From assembly GCA_964036665.1 (NCBI GenBank), contig OZ038526.1:16182001-16246000 (forward strand): 64,000 nt of DNA, read 5' to 3'. Below, piece after piece: positions 52,675-63,500 of the stretch. Source of the stretch: Gordius sp. MW1 (Eukaryota; Nematomorpha; Gordioida; Gordea; Gordiidae). The number at the start of each line of letters is the position of its first letter. The stretch's first letter is position 1. The notes under the pieces are model-generated. The model was not told where the DNA came from, ran no database searches, and saw only the letters and a list, made by a program, of their open reading frames with translations. Made by a program: the position numbers and the translations under genes.

Positions 52675-54052
52675 TCTTTCACATAGAATCGAAAAAAAAT
52701 AAAAAATTTTACCTCAAAAATTTTCACATATTTTTCTTTGAACCGTATTCATCCGATGAAAGTTGTCGTTTTCAGACGTGGTTTCTATGATCCCAAGTAA
52801 AAATTTATCAGAATCTAAAAACTATCACTTTGAAATCATGATCGCATAGAGCAGTTTTCAAAAATTAAGCACCCACGTTGCGATACAACAAACTAATCGC
52901 AACAATAAAACGTTGTCTTTTGTCAAAATGATAGTTCTCGCAGCTCAAAACCTCTTTTCGGAAGTCAATCGAGGATAATAGGATTCCCAAATTGGCTTAC
53001 TTATATATATTTTTTCATGCTCTTTTACATAGAATCGAAAAAAATAAAAATTTTACACTCAAAAATTTTCACATATTTTTCTTTGAACCGTATTCATCCG
53101 ATGAAAGTTGTCGTTTTCAGACGTGGTTTCTATGATCCCAAGTAAAAATATATCAGAATCTAAAAACTATTACTTTGAAATCATGATCGCATAGAGCAGT
53201 TTTCAAAAATTAAGCACTCGCGTTGCGATACAACAAACTAATCGCAACAATAAAACGTTGTCTTTTGTCAAAATGATAGTTCTCGCAGCTTAAAACCTCT
53301 TTTCGGAAGTAAATCGAGGATAATAGGATTCTCAAATTGGCTTACTTTTATATATTTTTTCATGCTCTTTCACATAGAATCGGAAAAATAAATATTTTTA
53401 CCTCAAAATTTTTCACATATTTTGAACTGTATTCATCCGATGAAAGTTGTCGTTTTCAGACGTGGTTTCTATGATCCCAAGTAAAAATTTATCAGAATCT
53501 AAAACTATTACTTTGAAATCATGATCGCATAGAGCAGTTTTCAAAAATTAAGCACACACGTTGCGATACAACAAACTAATCGCAACAATAAAACGTTGTC
53601 TTTTGTCAAAATGATAGTTCTCGCAGCTTAAAACCTCTTTTCGGAAGTAAATCGAGGATAATAGGATTCTCAAATTGGCTTACTTTTATATATTTTTTCA
53701 TGCTCTTTCACATAGAATCGGAAAAATAAATATTTTTACCTCAAAATTTTTCACATATTTTTCTTTGAACCGTATTCATCCGATGAAAGTTGTCGTTTTC
53801 AGACGTGGTTTCTATGATCCCTAGTAAAAATTTATCAGAATCTAAAAACTATTACTTTGAAATCATGATCGCATAGAGCAGTTTTCAAAAATAAAGCAAT
53901 CACGTTGCGATACAACAAACTAATCGCAACAATAAAACGTTGTCTTTTGTCAAAATGATAGTTCTCGCAGCTTAAAACCTCTTTTCGGAAGTCAATCGAG
54001 GATAATAGGATTCTCAAATTGCCTTACTTTTATATATTTTTTCATGCTCTTT

Positions 54053-54108
54053 CACATAGAATCGAAAAAAATAAATATTTTTACCTCAAAATTTTTCACA
54101 TATTTTTC
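54053..54108. other. Variable A/T-tract linker between monomer cores
   Basis: This stretch holds an A-run, an ATAAATATTTTT or AAAAATTTT segment, CCTCAAAA and a T-rich run. It is the most length-variable part of the unit. Observed forms across the window include A7 then TAAATA, A7 then TAAAAAATTTT, pure A-runs of 11-14 (45460, 45805, 47180, 51660), GGAAAAATAAAT (from 50.3 kb on) and a shortened form near 41375. A/T tracts of this kind tend to bend DNA. Some of the A-run length differences could be sequencing error. Confidence 0.7.
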
Positions 54109-54405
54109 TTTGAACCGTATTCATCCGATGAAAGTTGTCGTTTTCAGACGTGGTTTCTATGATCCCAAGTAAAAATTTATCAGAATCTAAAAACTATTAC
54201 TTTGAAATCATGATCGCATAGAGCAGTTTTCAAAAATAAAGCACCCACGTTGCGATACAACAAACTAATCGCAACAATAAAACGTTGTCTTTTGTCAAAA
54301 TGATAGTTCTCGCAGCTTAAAACCTCTTTTCGGATGTCAATCGAGGATAATAGGATTCTCAAATTGGCTTACTTTTATATATTTTTTCATGCTCTTTCAC
54401 ATAGA
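54061..54405 (+). repeat. Representative satellite monomer (345 bp)
   Basis: One full unit chosen to describe the repeat. It contains in order: an A-run and AT linker (54061-54108); the TTTGAACCG anchor (from 54109); a weak 5-bp dyad TGAAA...TTTCA around GTTGTCG; CAGACGTGG and GATCCCAAG; the palindrome ATCATGAT; the 8-bp inverted repeat (54249-54275); AACGTTGTC; CTCGCAGC; CTTTTCGG; and CTTTTATATATTTTTTC. Composition by hand count is 62 C, 45 G and 238 A+T, with 13 CpG. The length matches about two nucleosome repeats. Restriction motifs present once per unit, such as AACGTT and TCATGA, predict a 345-bp ladder. No internal half-repeat was convincing. Confidence 0.9.
54249..54275. other. Perfect 8-bp inverted repeat inside each monomer
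   Basis: GTTGCGAT (54249-54256) and ATCGCAAC (54268-54275) are exact reverse complements separated by an 11-base A/C-rich spacer. The structure recurs in nearly every unit of the window. The fourth base pair is the usual site of change: the right arm is often ATGGCAAC or ATAGCAAC, and no matching left-arm change was seen. It could be a binding site for a dimeric protein or form a small hairpin in satellite RNA or DNA. Both are inference. Confidence 0.75.
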
Positions 54406-54470
54406 ATCGAAAAAAATAAATATTTTTACCTCAAAATTTTTCACATATTTTTCTTTGAACCGTATTCATC

Positions 54471-55126
54471 CGATGAAAGTTGTCGTTTTCAGATGTGGTT
54501 TCTATGATCCCAAGTAAAAATTTATCAGAATCTAAAAACTATTACTTTGAAATCATGATCGCATAGAGCAGTTTTCAAAAATTAAGCACCCACGTTGCGA
54601 TACAACAAACTAATCGCAACAATAAAACGTTGTCTTTTGTCAAAATGATAGTTCTCGCAGCTTAAAACCTCTTTTCGGATGTCAATCGAGGATAATAGGA
54701 TTCTCAAATTGGCTTACTTTTATATATTTTTTCATGCTCTTTCACATAGAATCGAAAAAAATAAATATTTTTACCTCAAAATTTTTCACATATTTTTCTT
54801 TGAACCGTATTCATCCGATGAAAGTTGTCGTTTTCAGATGTGGTTTCTATGATCCCAAGTAAAAATTTATCAGAATCTAAAAACTATTACTTTGAAATCA
54901 TGATCGCATAGAGCAGTTTTCAAAAATTAAGCACCCACGTTGCGATACAACAAACTAATCGCAACAATAAAACGTTGTCTTTTGTCAAAATGATAGTTCT
55001 CGCAGCTTAAAACCTCTTTTCGGATGTCAATCGAGGATAATAGGATTCTCAAATTGGCTTACTTTTATATATTTTTTCATGCTCTTTCACATAGAATCGA
55101 AAAAAATAAATATTTTTACCTCAAAA
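54471..55126 (+). repeat. Two near-identical consecutive CAGATGTGG monomers
   Basis: CAGATGTGG at 54490 and 54835 and CGGATGTCAATCG in both units lie 345 bp apart, with no other difference noticed. This indicates single-unit duplication inside the 2407-bp module, which is why the seven-unit spacing here becomes six-unit spacing (2064 bp) further on. Confidence 0.75.
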
Positions 55127-56877
55127 ATTTTCACATATTTTTCTTTGAACCGTATTCATCCGATGAAAGTTGTCGTTTTCAGACGTGGTTTCTATGATCC
55201 CAAGTAAAAATTTATCAGAATCTAAAAACTATCACTTTGAAATCATGATCGCATAGAGCAGTTTTCAAAAATTAAGCACCCACGTTGCGATACAACAAAC
55301 TAATCGCAACAATAAAACGTTGTCTTTTGTCAAAATGATAGTTCTCGCAGCTCAAAACCTCTTTTCGGAAGTCAATCGAGGATAATAGGATTCCCAAATT
55401 GGCTTACTTATATATATTTTTTCATGCTCTTTTACATAGAATCGAAAAAAATAAAAATTTTACACTCAAAAATTTTCACATATTTTTCTTTGAACCGTAT
55501 TCATCCGATGAAAGTTGTCGTTTTCAGACGTGGTTTCTATGATCCCAAGTAAAAATATATCAGAATCTAAAAACTATTACTTTGAAATCATGATCGCATA
55601 GAGCAGTTTTCAAAAATTAAGCACTCACGTTGCGATACAACAAACTAATCGCAACAATAAAACGTTGTCTTTTGTCAAAATGATAGTTCTCGCAGCTTAA
55701 AACCTCTTTTCGGAAGTAAATCGAGGATAATAGGATTCTCAAATTGGCTTACTTTTATATATTTTTTCATGCTCTTTCACATAGAATCGGAAAAATAAAT
55801 ATTTTTACATCAAAATTTTTCACATATTTTGAACTGTATTCATCCGATGAAAGTTGTCGTTTTCAGACGTGGTTTCTATGATCCCAAGTAAAAATTTATC
55901 AGAATCTAAAACTATTACTTTGAAATCATGATCGCATAGAGCAGTTTTCAAAAATTAAGCACACACGTTGGGATACAACAAACTAATCGCAACAATAAAA
56001 CGTTGTCTTTTGTCAAAATGATAGTTCTCGCAGCTTAAAACCTCTTTTCGGAAGTAAATCGAGGATAATAGGATTCTCAAATTGGCTTACTTTTATATAT
56101 TTTTTCATGCTCTTTCACATAGAATCGGAAAAATAAATATTTTTACCTCAAAATTTTTCACATATTTTTCTTTGAACCGTATTCATCCGATGAAAGTTGT
56201 CGTTTTCAGACGTGGTTTCTATGATCCCTAGTAAAAATTTATCAGAATCTAAAAACTATTACTTTGAAATCATGATCGCATAGAGCAGTTTTCAAAAATA
56301 AAGCAATCACGTTGCGATACAACAAACTAATCGCAACAATAAAACGTTGTCTTTTGTCAAAATGATAGTTCTCGCAGCTTAAAACCTCTTTTCGGAAGTC
56401 AATCGAGGATAATAGGATTCTCAAATTGCCTTACTTTTATATATTTTTTCATGCTCTTTCACATAGAATCGAAAAAAATAAATATTTTTACCTCAAAATT
56501 TTTCACATATTTTTCTTTGAACCGTATATTCATCCGATGAAAGTTGTCGTTTTCAGACGTGGTTTCTATGATCCCAAGTAAAAATTTATCAGAATCTAAA
56601 AACTATTACTTTGAAATCATGATCGCATAGAGCAGTTTTCAAAAATAAAGCACCCACGTTGCGATACAACAAACTAATCGCAACAATAAAACGTTGTCTT
56701 TTGTCAAAATGATAGTTCTCGCAGCTTAAAACCTCTTTTCGGATGTCAATCGAGGATAATAGGATTCTCAAATTGGCTTACTTTTATATATTTTTTCATG
56801 CTCTTTCACATAGAATCGAAAAAAATAAATATTTTTACCTCAAAATTTTTCACATATTTTTCTTTGAACCGTATTCA
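55127..56877 (+). repeat. 2407-bp heptameric higher-order repeat, copy 2
   Basis: Counterpart of 52720-54470. Differences noticed are CACTCACG near 55622 where copy 1 has CACTCGCG, TTTTTACATC near 55802, CGTTGGGATAC near 55966 (which breaks the left arm of the inverted repeat) and a TA insertion in CCGTATATTCATCC near 56522. The last is shared with 58590 and 62030. Confidence 0.8.
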
Positions 56878-59500
56878 TCCGATCAAAGTTGTCGTTTTCA
56901 GACGTGGTTTCTATGATCCCAAGTAAAAATTTATCAGAATCTAAAAACTATTACTTTGAAATCGTGATCGCATAAAGCAGTTTTCAAAAATTAAGCAATC
57001 AAGTTGCGATACAACAAACTAATCGCAACAATAAAACGTTGTCTTTTGTCAAAATGATAGTTCTCGCAGCTTAAAACCTCTTTTCGGAAGTCAATCGAGG
57101 ATAATAGGATTCTCAAATTGGCTTACTTTTATATATTTTTTCATGCTCTTTCACATAGAATCGAAAAAAATAAAAAATTTTACCTCAAAAATTTTCACAT
57201 ATTTTTCTTTGAACCGTATTCATCCGATGAAAGTTGTCGTTTTCAGACGTGGTTTCTATGATCCCAAGTAAAAATTTATCAGAATTTAAAAACTATTACT
57301 TTGAAATTATGATCGCATAGAGCAGTTTTCAAAAATTAAGCACCCACGTTGCGATACAACAAACTAATCGCAACAATAAAACGTTGTCTTTTGTCAAAAT
57401 GATAGTTCTCGCAGCTTAAAACCTCTTTTCGGAAGTCAATCGAGGATAATAGGATTCTCAAATTGGCTTACTTTTATATATTTTTTCATGCTCTTTCACA
57501 TAGAATCGAAAAAAATAAATATTTTTACCTCAAAATTTTTCATATATTTTTCTTTGAACCGTATTCATCCGATGAAAGTTGTCGTTTTCAGACGTGGTTT
57601 CTATGATTCCAATTAAAAATTTATCAGAATCTAAAAACTATTACTTTGAAATCATGATCGCATAGAGCAGTTTTCAAAAATTAAGCACTCACGTTGCGTT
57701 ACAACAAACTAATCGCAACAATAAAACGTTGTCTTTTGTCAAAATGATAGTTCTCGCAGCTTAAAACCTCTTTTCGGAAGTAAATCGAGGATAATAGGAT
57801 TCTCAAATTGGCTTACTTTTATATATTTTTTCATGCTCTTTCACATAGAATCGGAAAAATAAATATTTTTACCTCAAAATTTTTCACATATTTTGAACTG
57901 TATTCATCCGATGAAAGTTGTCGTTTTCAGACGTGGTTTCTATGATCCCAAGTAAAAATTTATCAGAATCTAAAACTATTACTTTGAAATCATGATCGCA
58001 TAGAGCAGTTTTCAAAAATTAAGCACACACGTTGCGATACAACAAACTAATCGCAACAATAAAACGTTGTCTTTTGTCAAAATGATAGTTCTCGCAGCTT
58101 AAAACCTCTTTTCGGAAGTAAATCGAGGATAATAGGATTCTCAAATTGGCTTACTTTTATATATTTTTTCATGCTCTTTCACATAGAATCGGAAAAATAA
58201 ATATTTTTACCTCAAAATTTTTCACATATTTTTCTTTGAACCGTATTCATCCGATGAAAGTTGTCGTTTTCAGACGTGGTTTCTATGATCCCTAGTAAAA
58301 ATTTATCAGAATCTAAAAACTATTACTTTGAAATCATGATCGCATAGAGCAGTTTTCAAAAATAAAGCAATCACGTTGCGATACAACAAACTAATCGCAA
58401 CAATAAAACGTTGTCTTTTGTCAAAATGATAGTTCTCGCAGCTTAAAACCTCTTTTCGGAAGTCAATCGAGGATAATAGGATTCTCAAATTGGCTTACTT
58501 TTATATATTTTTTCATGCTCTTTCACATAGAATCGAAAAAAATAAATATTTTTACCTCAAAATTTTTCACATATTTTTCTTTGAACCGTATATTCATCCG
58601 ATGAAAGTTGTCGTTTTCAGACGTGGTTTCTATAATCCCAAGTAAAAATTTATCAGAATCTAAAAACTATTACTTTAAAATCATGATCGCATAGAGCAGT
58701 TTTCAAAAATAAAGCACCCACGTTGCGATACAACAAACTAATCGCAACAATAAAACGTTGTCTTTTGTCAAAATGATAGTTCTCGCAGCTTAAAACCTCT
58801 TTTCGGATGTCAATCGAGGATAATAGGATTCTCAAATTGGCTTACTTTTATATATTTTTTCATGCTCTTTCACATAGAATCGAAAAAAATAAATATTTTT
58901 ACCTCAAAATTTTTCACATATTTTTCTTTGAACCGTATTCATCCGATGAAAGTTGTCGTTTTCAGATGTGGTTTCTATGATCCCAAGTAAAAATTTATCA
59001 GAATCTAAAAACTATTACTTTGAAATCATGATCGCATAGAGCAGTTTTCAAAAATTAAGCACCCACGTTGCGATACAACAAACTAATCGCAACAATAAAA
59101 CGTTGTCTTTTGTCAAAATGATAGTTCTCGCAGCTTAAAACCTCTTTTCGGATGTCAATCGAGGATAATAGGATTCTCAAATTGGCTTACTTTTATATAT
59201 TTTTTCATGCTCTTTCACATAGAATCGAAAAAAATAAATATTTTTACCTCAAAATTTTTCACATATTTTTCTTTGAACCGTATTCATCCGATGAAAGTTG
59301 TCGTTTTCAGACGTGGTTTCTATGATCCCAAGTAAAAATTTATCAGAATCTAAAAACTATTACTTTGAAATCGTGATCGCATAAAGCAGTTTTCAAAAAT
59401 TAAGCAATCAAGTTGCGATACAACAAACTAATCGCAACAATAAAACGTTGTCTTTTGTCAAAATGATAGTTCTCGCAGCTTAAAACCTCTTTTCGGAAGT
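55680..59500 (+). repeat. 2064-bp (6-mer) period overlapping the heptamer block
   Basis: GAACTGTATTC (55831/57895), the AAAATAAAGCAATC unit and the CCGTATATTC unit recur at 2064 bp. The GTGATCGCATAAAGC unit (56964/59373 for GTGATCG) instead recurs at 2409 bp, because a CAGATGTGG unit is present in the second copy. The two overlapping periods show that whole monomers were gained or lost between successive copies. Confidence 0.7.
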
Positions 59501-60580
59501 CAATCGAGGATAATAGGATTCTCAAATTGGCTTACTTTTATATATTTTTCCATGCTCTTTCACATAGAATCGAAAAAAATAAAAAAATTTACGTCAAAAT
59601 TTTTCACATATTTTTTGAACCGTATTCATCCGATGAAAGTTGTCGTTTTCAGACGTGGTTTCAATGATCCCAAGTAAAAATTTATCAGAATCTAAAAACT
59701 ATTACTTTGAAATCATGATCGCATAGAGCAGTTTTCAAAAATTAAGCACTCACGTTGCGATATAACAAACTAATCGCAACAATAAAACGTTGTCTTTTGT
59801 CAAAATGATAGTTCTCGCAGCTTAAAACCTCTTTTCGGAAGTCAATCGAGGATTATAGGATTCTCAAATTGGCTTACTTTTATATATTTTTTCATGCTCT
59901 TTCACATAGAATCGAAAAAAATAAAAAATTTTACCTCAAAAATTTTCACATATTTTTCTTTGAACCGTATTCATCCGATGAAAGTTGTCGTTTTCAGACG
60001 TGGTTTCTATGATCCCAAGTAAAAATTTATCAGAATTTAAAAACTATTACTTTGAAATTATGATCGCATAGAGCAGTTTTCAAAAATTAAGCACCCACGT
60101 TGCGATACAACAAACTAATCGCAACAATAAAACGTTGTCTTTTGTCAAAATGATAGTTCTCGCAGCTTAAAACCTCTTTTCGGAAGTCAATCGAGGATAA
60201 TAGGATTCTCAAATTGGCTTACTTTTATATATTTTTTCATGCTCTTTCACATAGAATCGAAAAAAATAAATATTTTTACCTCAAAATTTTTCACATATTT
60301 TTCTTTGAACCGTATTCATCCGATGAAAGTTGTCGTTTTCAGATGTGGTTTCTATGATCCCAAGTAAAAATTTATCAGAATCTAAAAACTATTACTTTGA
60401 AATCATGATCGCATAGAGCAGTTTTCAAAAATTAAGCACCCACGTTGCGATACAACAAACTAATCGCAACAATAAAACGTTGTCTTTTGTCAAAATGATA
60501 GTTCTCGCAGCTTAAAACCTCTTTTCGGAAGTCAATCGAGGATAATAGGATTCTCAAATTGGCTTACTTTTATATATTTT
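57140..60580 (+). repeat. 3441-bp decameric higher-order repeat, copy 1
   Basis: Ten monomers repeated in tandem at exactly 3441 bp: GAAATTATG (57303/60744), GATTCCAATTAAAAAT (57605/61046), GCGTTACAAC, GAACTGTATTC, CCGTATATTC, CTATAATCCC, GTGATCGCATAAAGC, TTTACGTCAAAATT (59591/63032 for ACGTC), TTTCAATGATCC, GATATAACAAAC and GAGGATTATAGG. This is the longest regular higher-order unit in the window. Confidence 0.85.
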
Positions 60581-63500
60581 TTCATGCTCTTTCACATAGA
60601 ATCGAAAAAAAAAAAAAATTTTACCTCAAAAATTTTCACATATTTTTCTTTGAACCGTATTCATCCGATGAAAGTTGTCGTTTTCAGACGTGGTTTCTAT
60701 GATCCCAAGTAAAAATTTATCAGAATTTAAAAACTATTACTTTGAAATTATGATCGCATAGAGCAGTTTTCAAAAATTAAGCACCCACGTTGCGATACAA
60801 CAAACTAATCGCAACAATAAAACGTTGTCTTTTGTCAAAATGATAGTTCTCGCAGCTTAAAACCTCTTTTCGGAAGTCAATCGAGGATAATAGGATTCTC
60901 AAATTGGCTTACTTTTATATATTTTTTCATGCTCTTTCACATAGAATCGAAAAAAATAAATATTTTTACCTCAAAATTTTTCATATATTTTTCTTTGAAC
61001 CGTATTCATCCGATGAAAGTTGTCGTTTTCAGACGTGGTTTCTATGATTCCAATTAAAAATTTATCAGAATCTAAAAACTATTACTTTGAAATCATGATC
61101 GCATAGAGCAGTTTTCAAAAATTAAGCACTCACGTTGCGTTACAACAAACTAATCGCAACAATAAAACGTTGTCTTTTGTCAAAATGATAGTTCTCGCAG
61201 CTTAAAACCTCTTTTCGGAAGTAAATCGAGGATAATAGGATTCTCAAATTGGCTTACTTTTATATATTTTTTCATGCTCTTTCACATAGAATCGGAAAAA
61301 TAAATATTTTTACCTCAAAATTTTTCACATATTTTGAACTGTATTCATCCGATGAAAGTTGTCGTTTTCAGACGTGGTTTCTATGATCCCAAGTAAAAAT
61401 TTATCAGAATCTAAAACTATTACTTTGAAATCATGATCGCATAGAGCAGTTTTCAAAAATTAAGCACACACGTTGCGATACAACAAACTAATCGCAACAA
61501 TAAAACGTTGTCTTTTGTCAAAATGATAGTTCTCGCAGCTTAAAACCTCTTTTCGGAAGTAAATCGAGGATAATAGGATTCTCAAATTGGCTTACTTTTA
61601 TATATTTTTTCATGCTCTTTCACATAGAATCGGAAAAATAAATATTTTTACCTCAAAATTTTTCACATATTTTTCTTTGAACCGTATTCATCCGATGAAA
61701 GTTGTCGTTTTCAGACGTGGTTTCTATGATCCCTAGTAAAAATTTATCAGAATCTAAAAACTATTACTTTGAAATCATGATCGCATAGAGCAGTTTTCAA
61801 AAATAAAGCAATCACGTTGCGATACAACAAACTAATCGCAACAATAAAACGTTGTCTTTTGTCAAAATGATAGTTCTCGCAGCTTAAAACCTCTTTTCGG
61901 AAGTCAATCGAGGATAATAGGATTCTCAAATTGGCTTACTTTTATATATTTTTTCATGCTCTTTCACATAGAATCGAAAAAAATAAATATTTTTACCTCA
62001 AAATTTTTCACATATTTTTCTTTGAACCGTATATTCATCCGATGAAAGTTGTCGTTTTCAGACGTGGTTTCTATAATCCCAAGTAAAAATTTATCAGAAT
62101 CTAAAAACTATTACTTTAAAATCATGATCGCATAGAGCAGTTTTCAAAAATAAAGCACCCACGTTGCGATACAACAAACTAATCGCAACAATAAAACGTT
62201 GTCTTTTGTCAAAATGATAGTTCTCGCAGCTTAAAACCTCTTTTCGGATGTCAATCGAGGATAATAGGATTCTCAAATTGGCTTACTTTTATATATTTTT
62301 TCATGCTCTTTCACATAGAATCGAAAAAAATAAATATTTTTACCTCAAAATTTTTCACATATTTTTCTTTGAACCGTATTCATCCGATGAAAGTTGTCGT
62401 TTTCAGATGTGGTTTCTATGATCCCAAGTAAAAATTTATCAGAATCTAAAAACTATTACTTTGAAATCATGATCGCATAGAGCAGTTTTCAAAAATTAAG
62501 CACCCACGTTGCGATACAACAAACTAATCGCAACAATAAAACGTTGTCTTTTGTCAAAATGATAGTTCTCGCAGCTTAAAACCTCTTTTCGGATGTCAAT
62601 CGAGGATAATAGGATTCTCAAATTGGCTTACTTTTATATATTTTTTCATGCTCTTTCACATAGAATCGAAAAAAATAAATATTTTTACCTCAAAATTTTT
62701 CACATATTTTTCTTTGAACCGTATTCATCCGATGAAAGTTGTCGTTTTCAGACGTGGTTTCTATGATCCCAAGTAAAAATTTATCAGAATCTAAAAACTA
62801 TTACTTTGAAATCGTGATCGCATAAAGCAGTTTTCAAAAATTAAGCAATCAAGTTGCGATACAACAAACTAATCGCAACAATAAAACGTTGTCTTTTGTC
62901 AAAATGATAGTTCTCGCAGCTTAAAACCTCTTTTCGGAAGTCAATCGAGGATAATAGGATTCTCAAATTGGCTTACTTTTATATATTTTTCCATGCTCTT
63001 TCACATAGAATCGAAAAAAATAAAAAAATTTACGTCAAAATTTTTCACATATTTTTTGAACCGTATTCATCCGATGAAAGTTGTCGTTTTCAGACGTGGT
63101 TTCAATGATCCCAAGTAAAAATTTATCAGAATCTAAAAACTATTACTTTGAAATCATGATCGCATAGAGCAGTTTTCAAAAATTAAGCACTCACGTTGCG
63201 ATATAACAAACTAATCGCAACAATAAAACGTTGTCTTTTGTCAAAATGATAGTTCTCGCAGCTTAAAACCTCTTTTCGGAAGTCAATCGAGGATTATAGG
63301 ATTCTCAAATTGGCTTACTTTTATATATTTTTTCATGCTCTTTCACATAGAATCGAAAAAAATAAAAAATTTTACCTCAAAAATTTTCACATATTTTTCT
63401 TTGAACCGTATTCATCCGATGAAAGTTGTCGTTTTCAGACGTGGTTTCTATGATCCCAAGTAAAAATTTATCAGAATTTAAAAACTATTACTTTGAAATT

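Larger units (their letters stand above)
52720..54470 (+). repeat. 2407-bp heptameric higher-order repeat, copy 1
   Basis: Five monomers matching 55127-56877 at 2407 bp through TTTTACACTC (53051/55458), GAATCGGAAAAATAAAT linkers, CACATATTTTGAACTG (a short form lacking about 7 bp, near 53414/55821), GAATCTAAAACTATT, GCACACACG and AAAATAAAGCAATC. The TTAAGC to TAAAGC change at the last site removes a minus-strand stop and so opens the 60-codon minus-strand frames seen here and in related units. Confidence 0.8.

Noticed and set aside
54328-54350. CENP-B box in the CTTTTCGGAAGTCAATCGAGG region
   Set aside because: The essential TTCGNNNNANNCGGG pattern is not met: after TTCG and four bases there is no A at the required place and no CGGG. 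The reverse strand does not match either.
54061-54405. Monomer as a dimer of two ~172-bp half-units
   Set aside because: Only weak resemblance was found (for example GTTGTCGTTTTCA against GTTGTCTTTTGTCA), and its spacing is 150 bp rather than half the unit, with no extended alignment around it.
53835-62276. Recurrent 60-codon minus-strand frames (53835, 54180, 56242, 56589, 58306, 58653, 61747, 62094; also 24842)
   Set aside because: They arise where TTAAGC becomes TAAAGC or TGAAGC, removing one minus-strand stop. They recur because the modules carrying the change were duplicated, not because a protein is kept.
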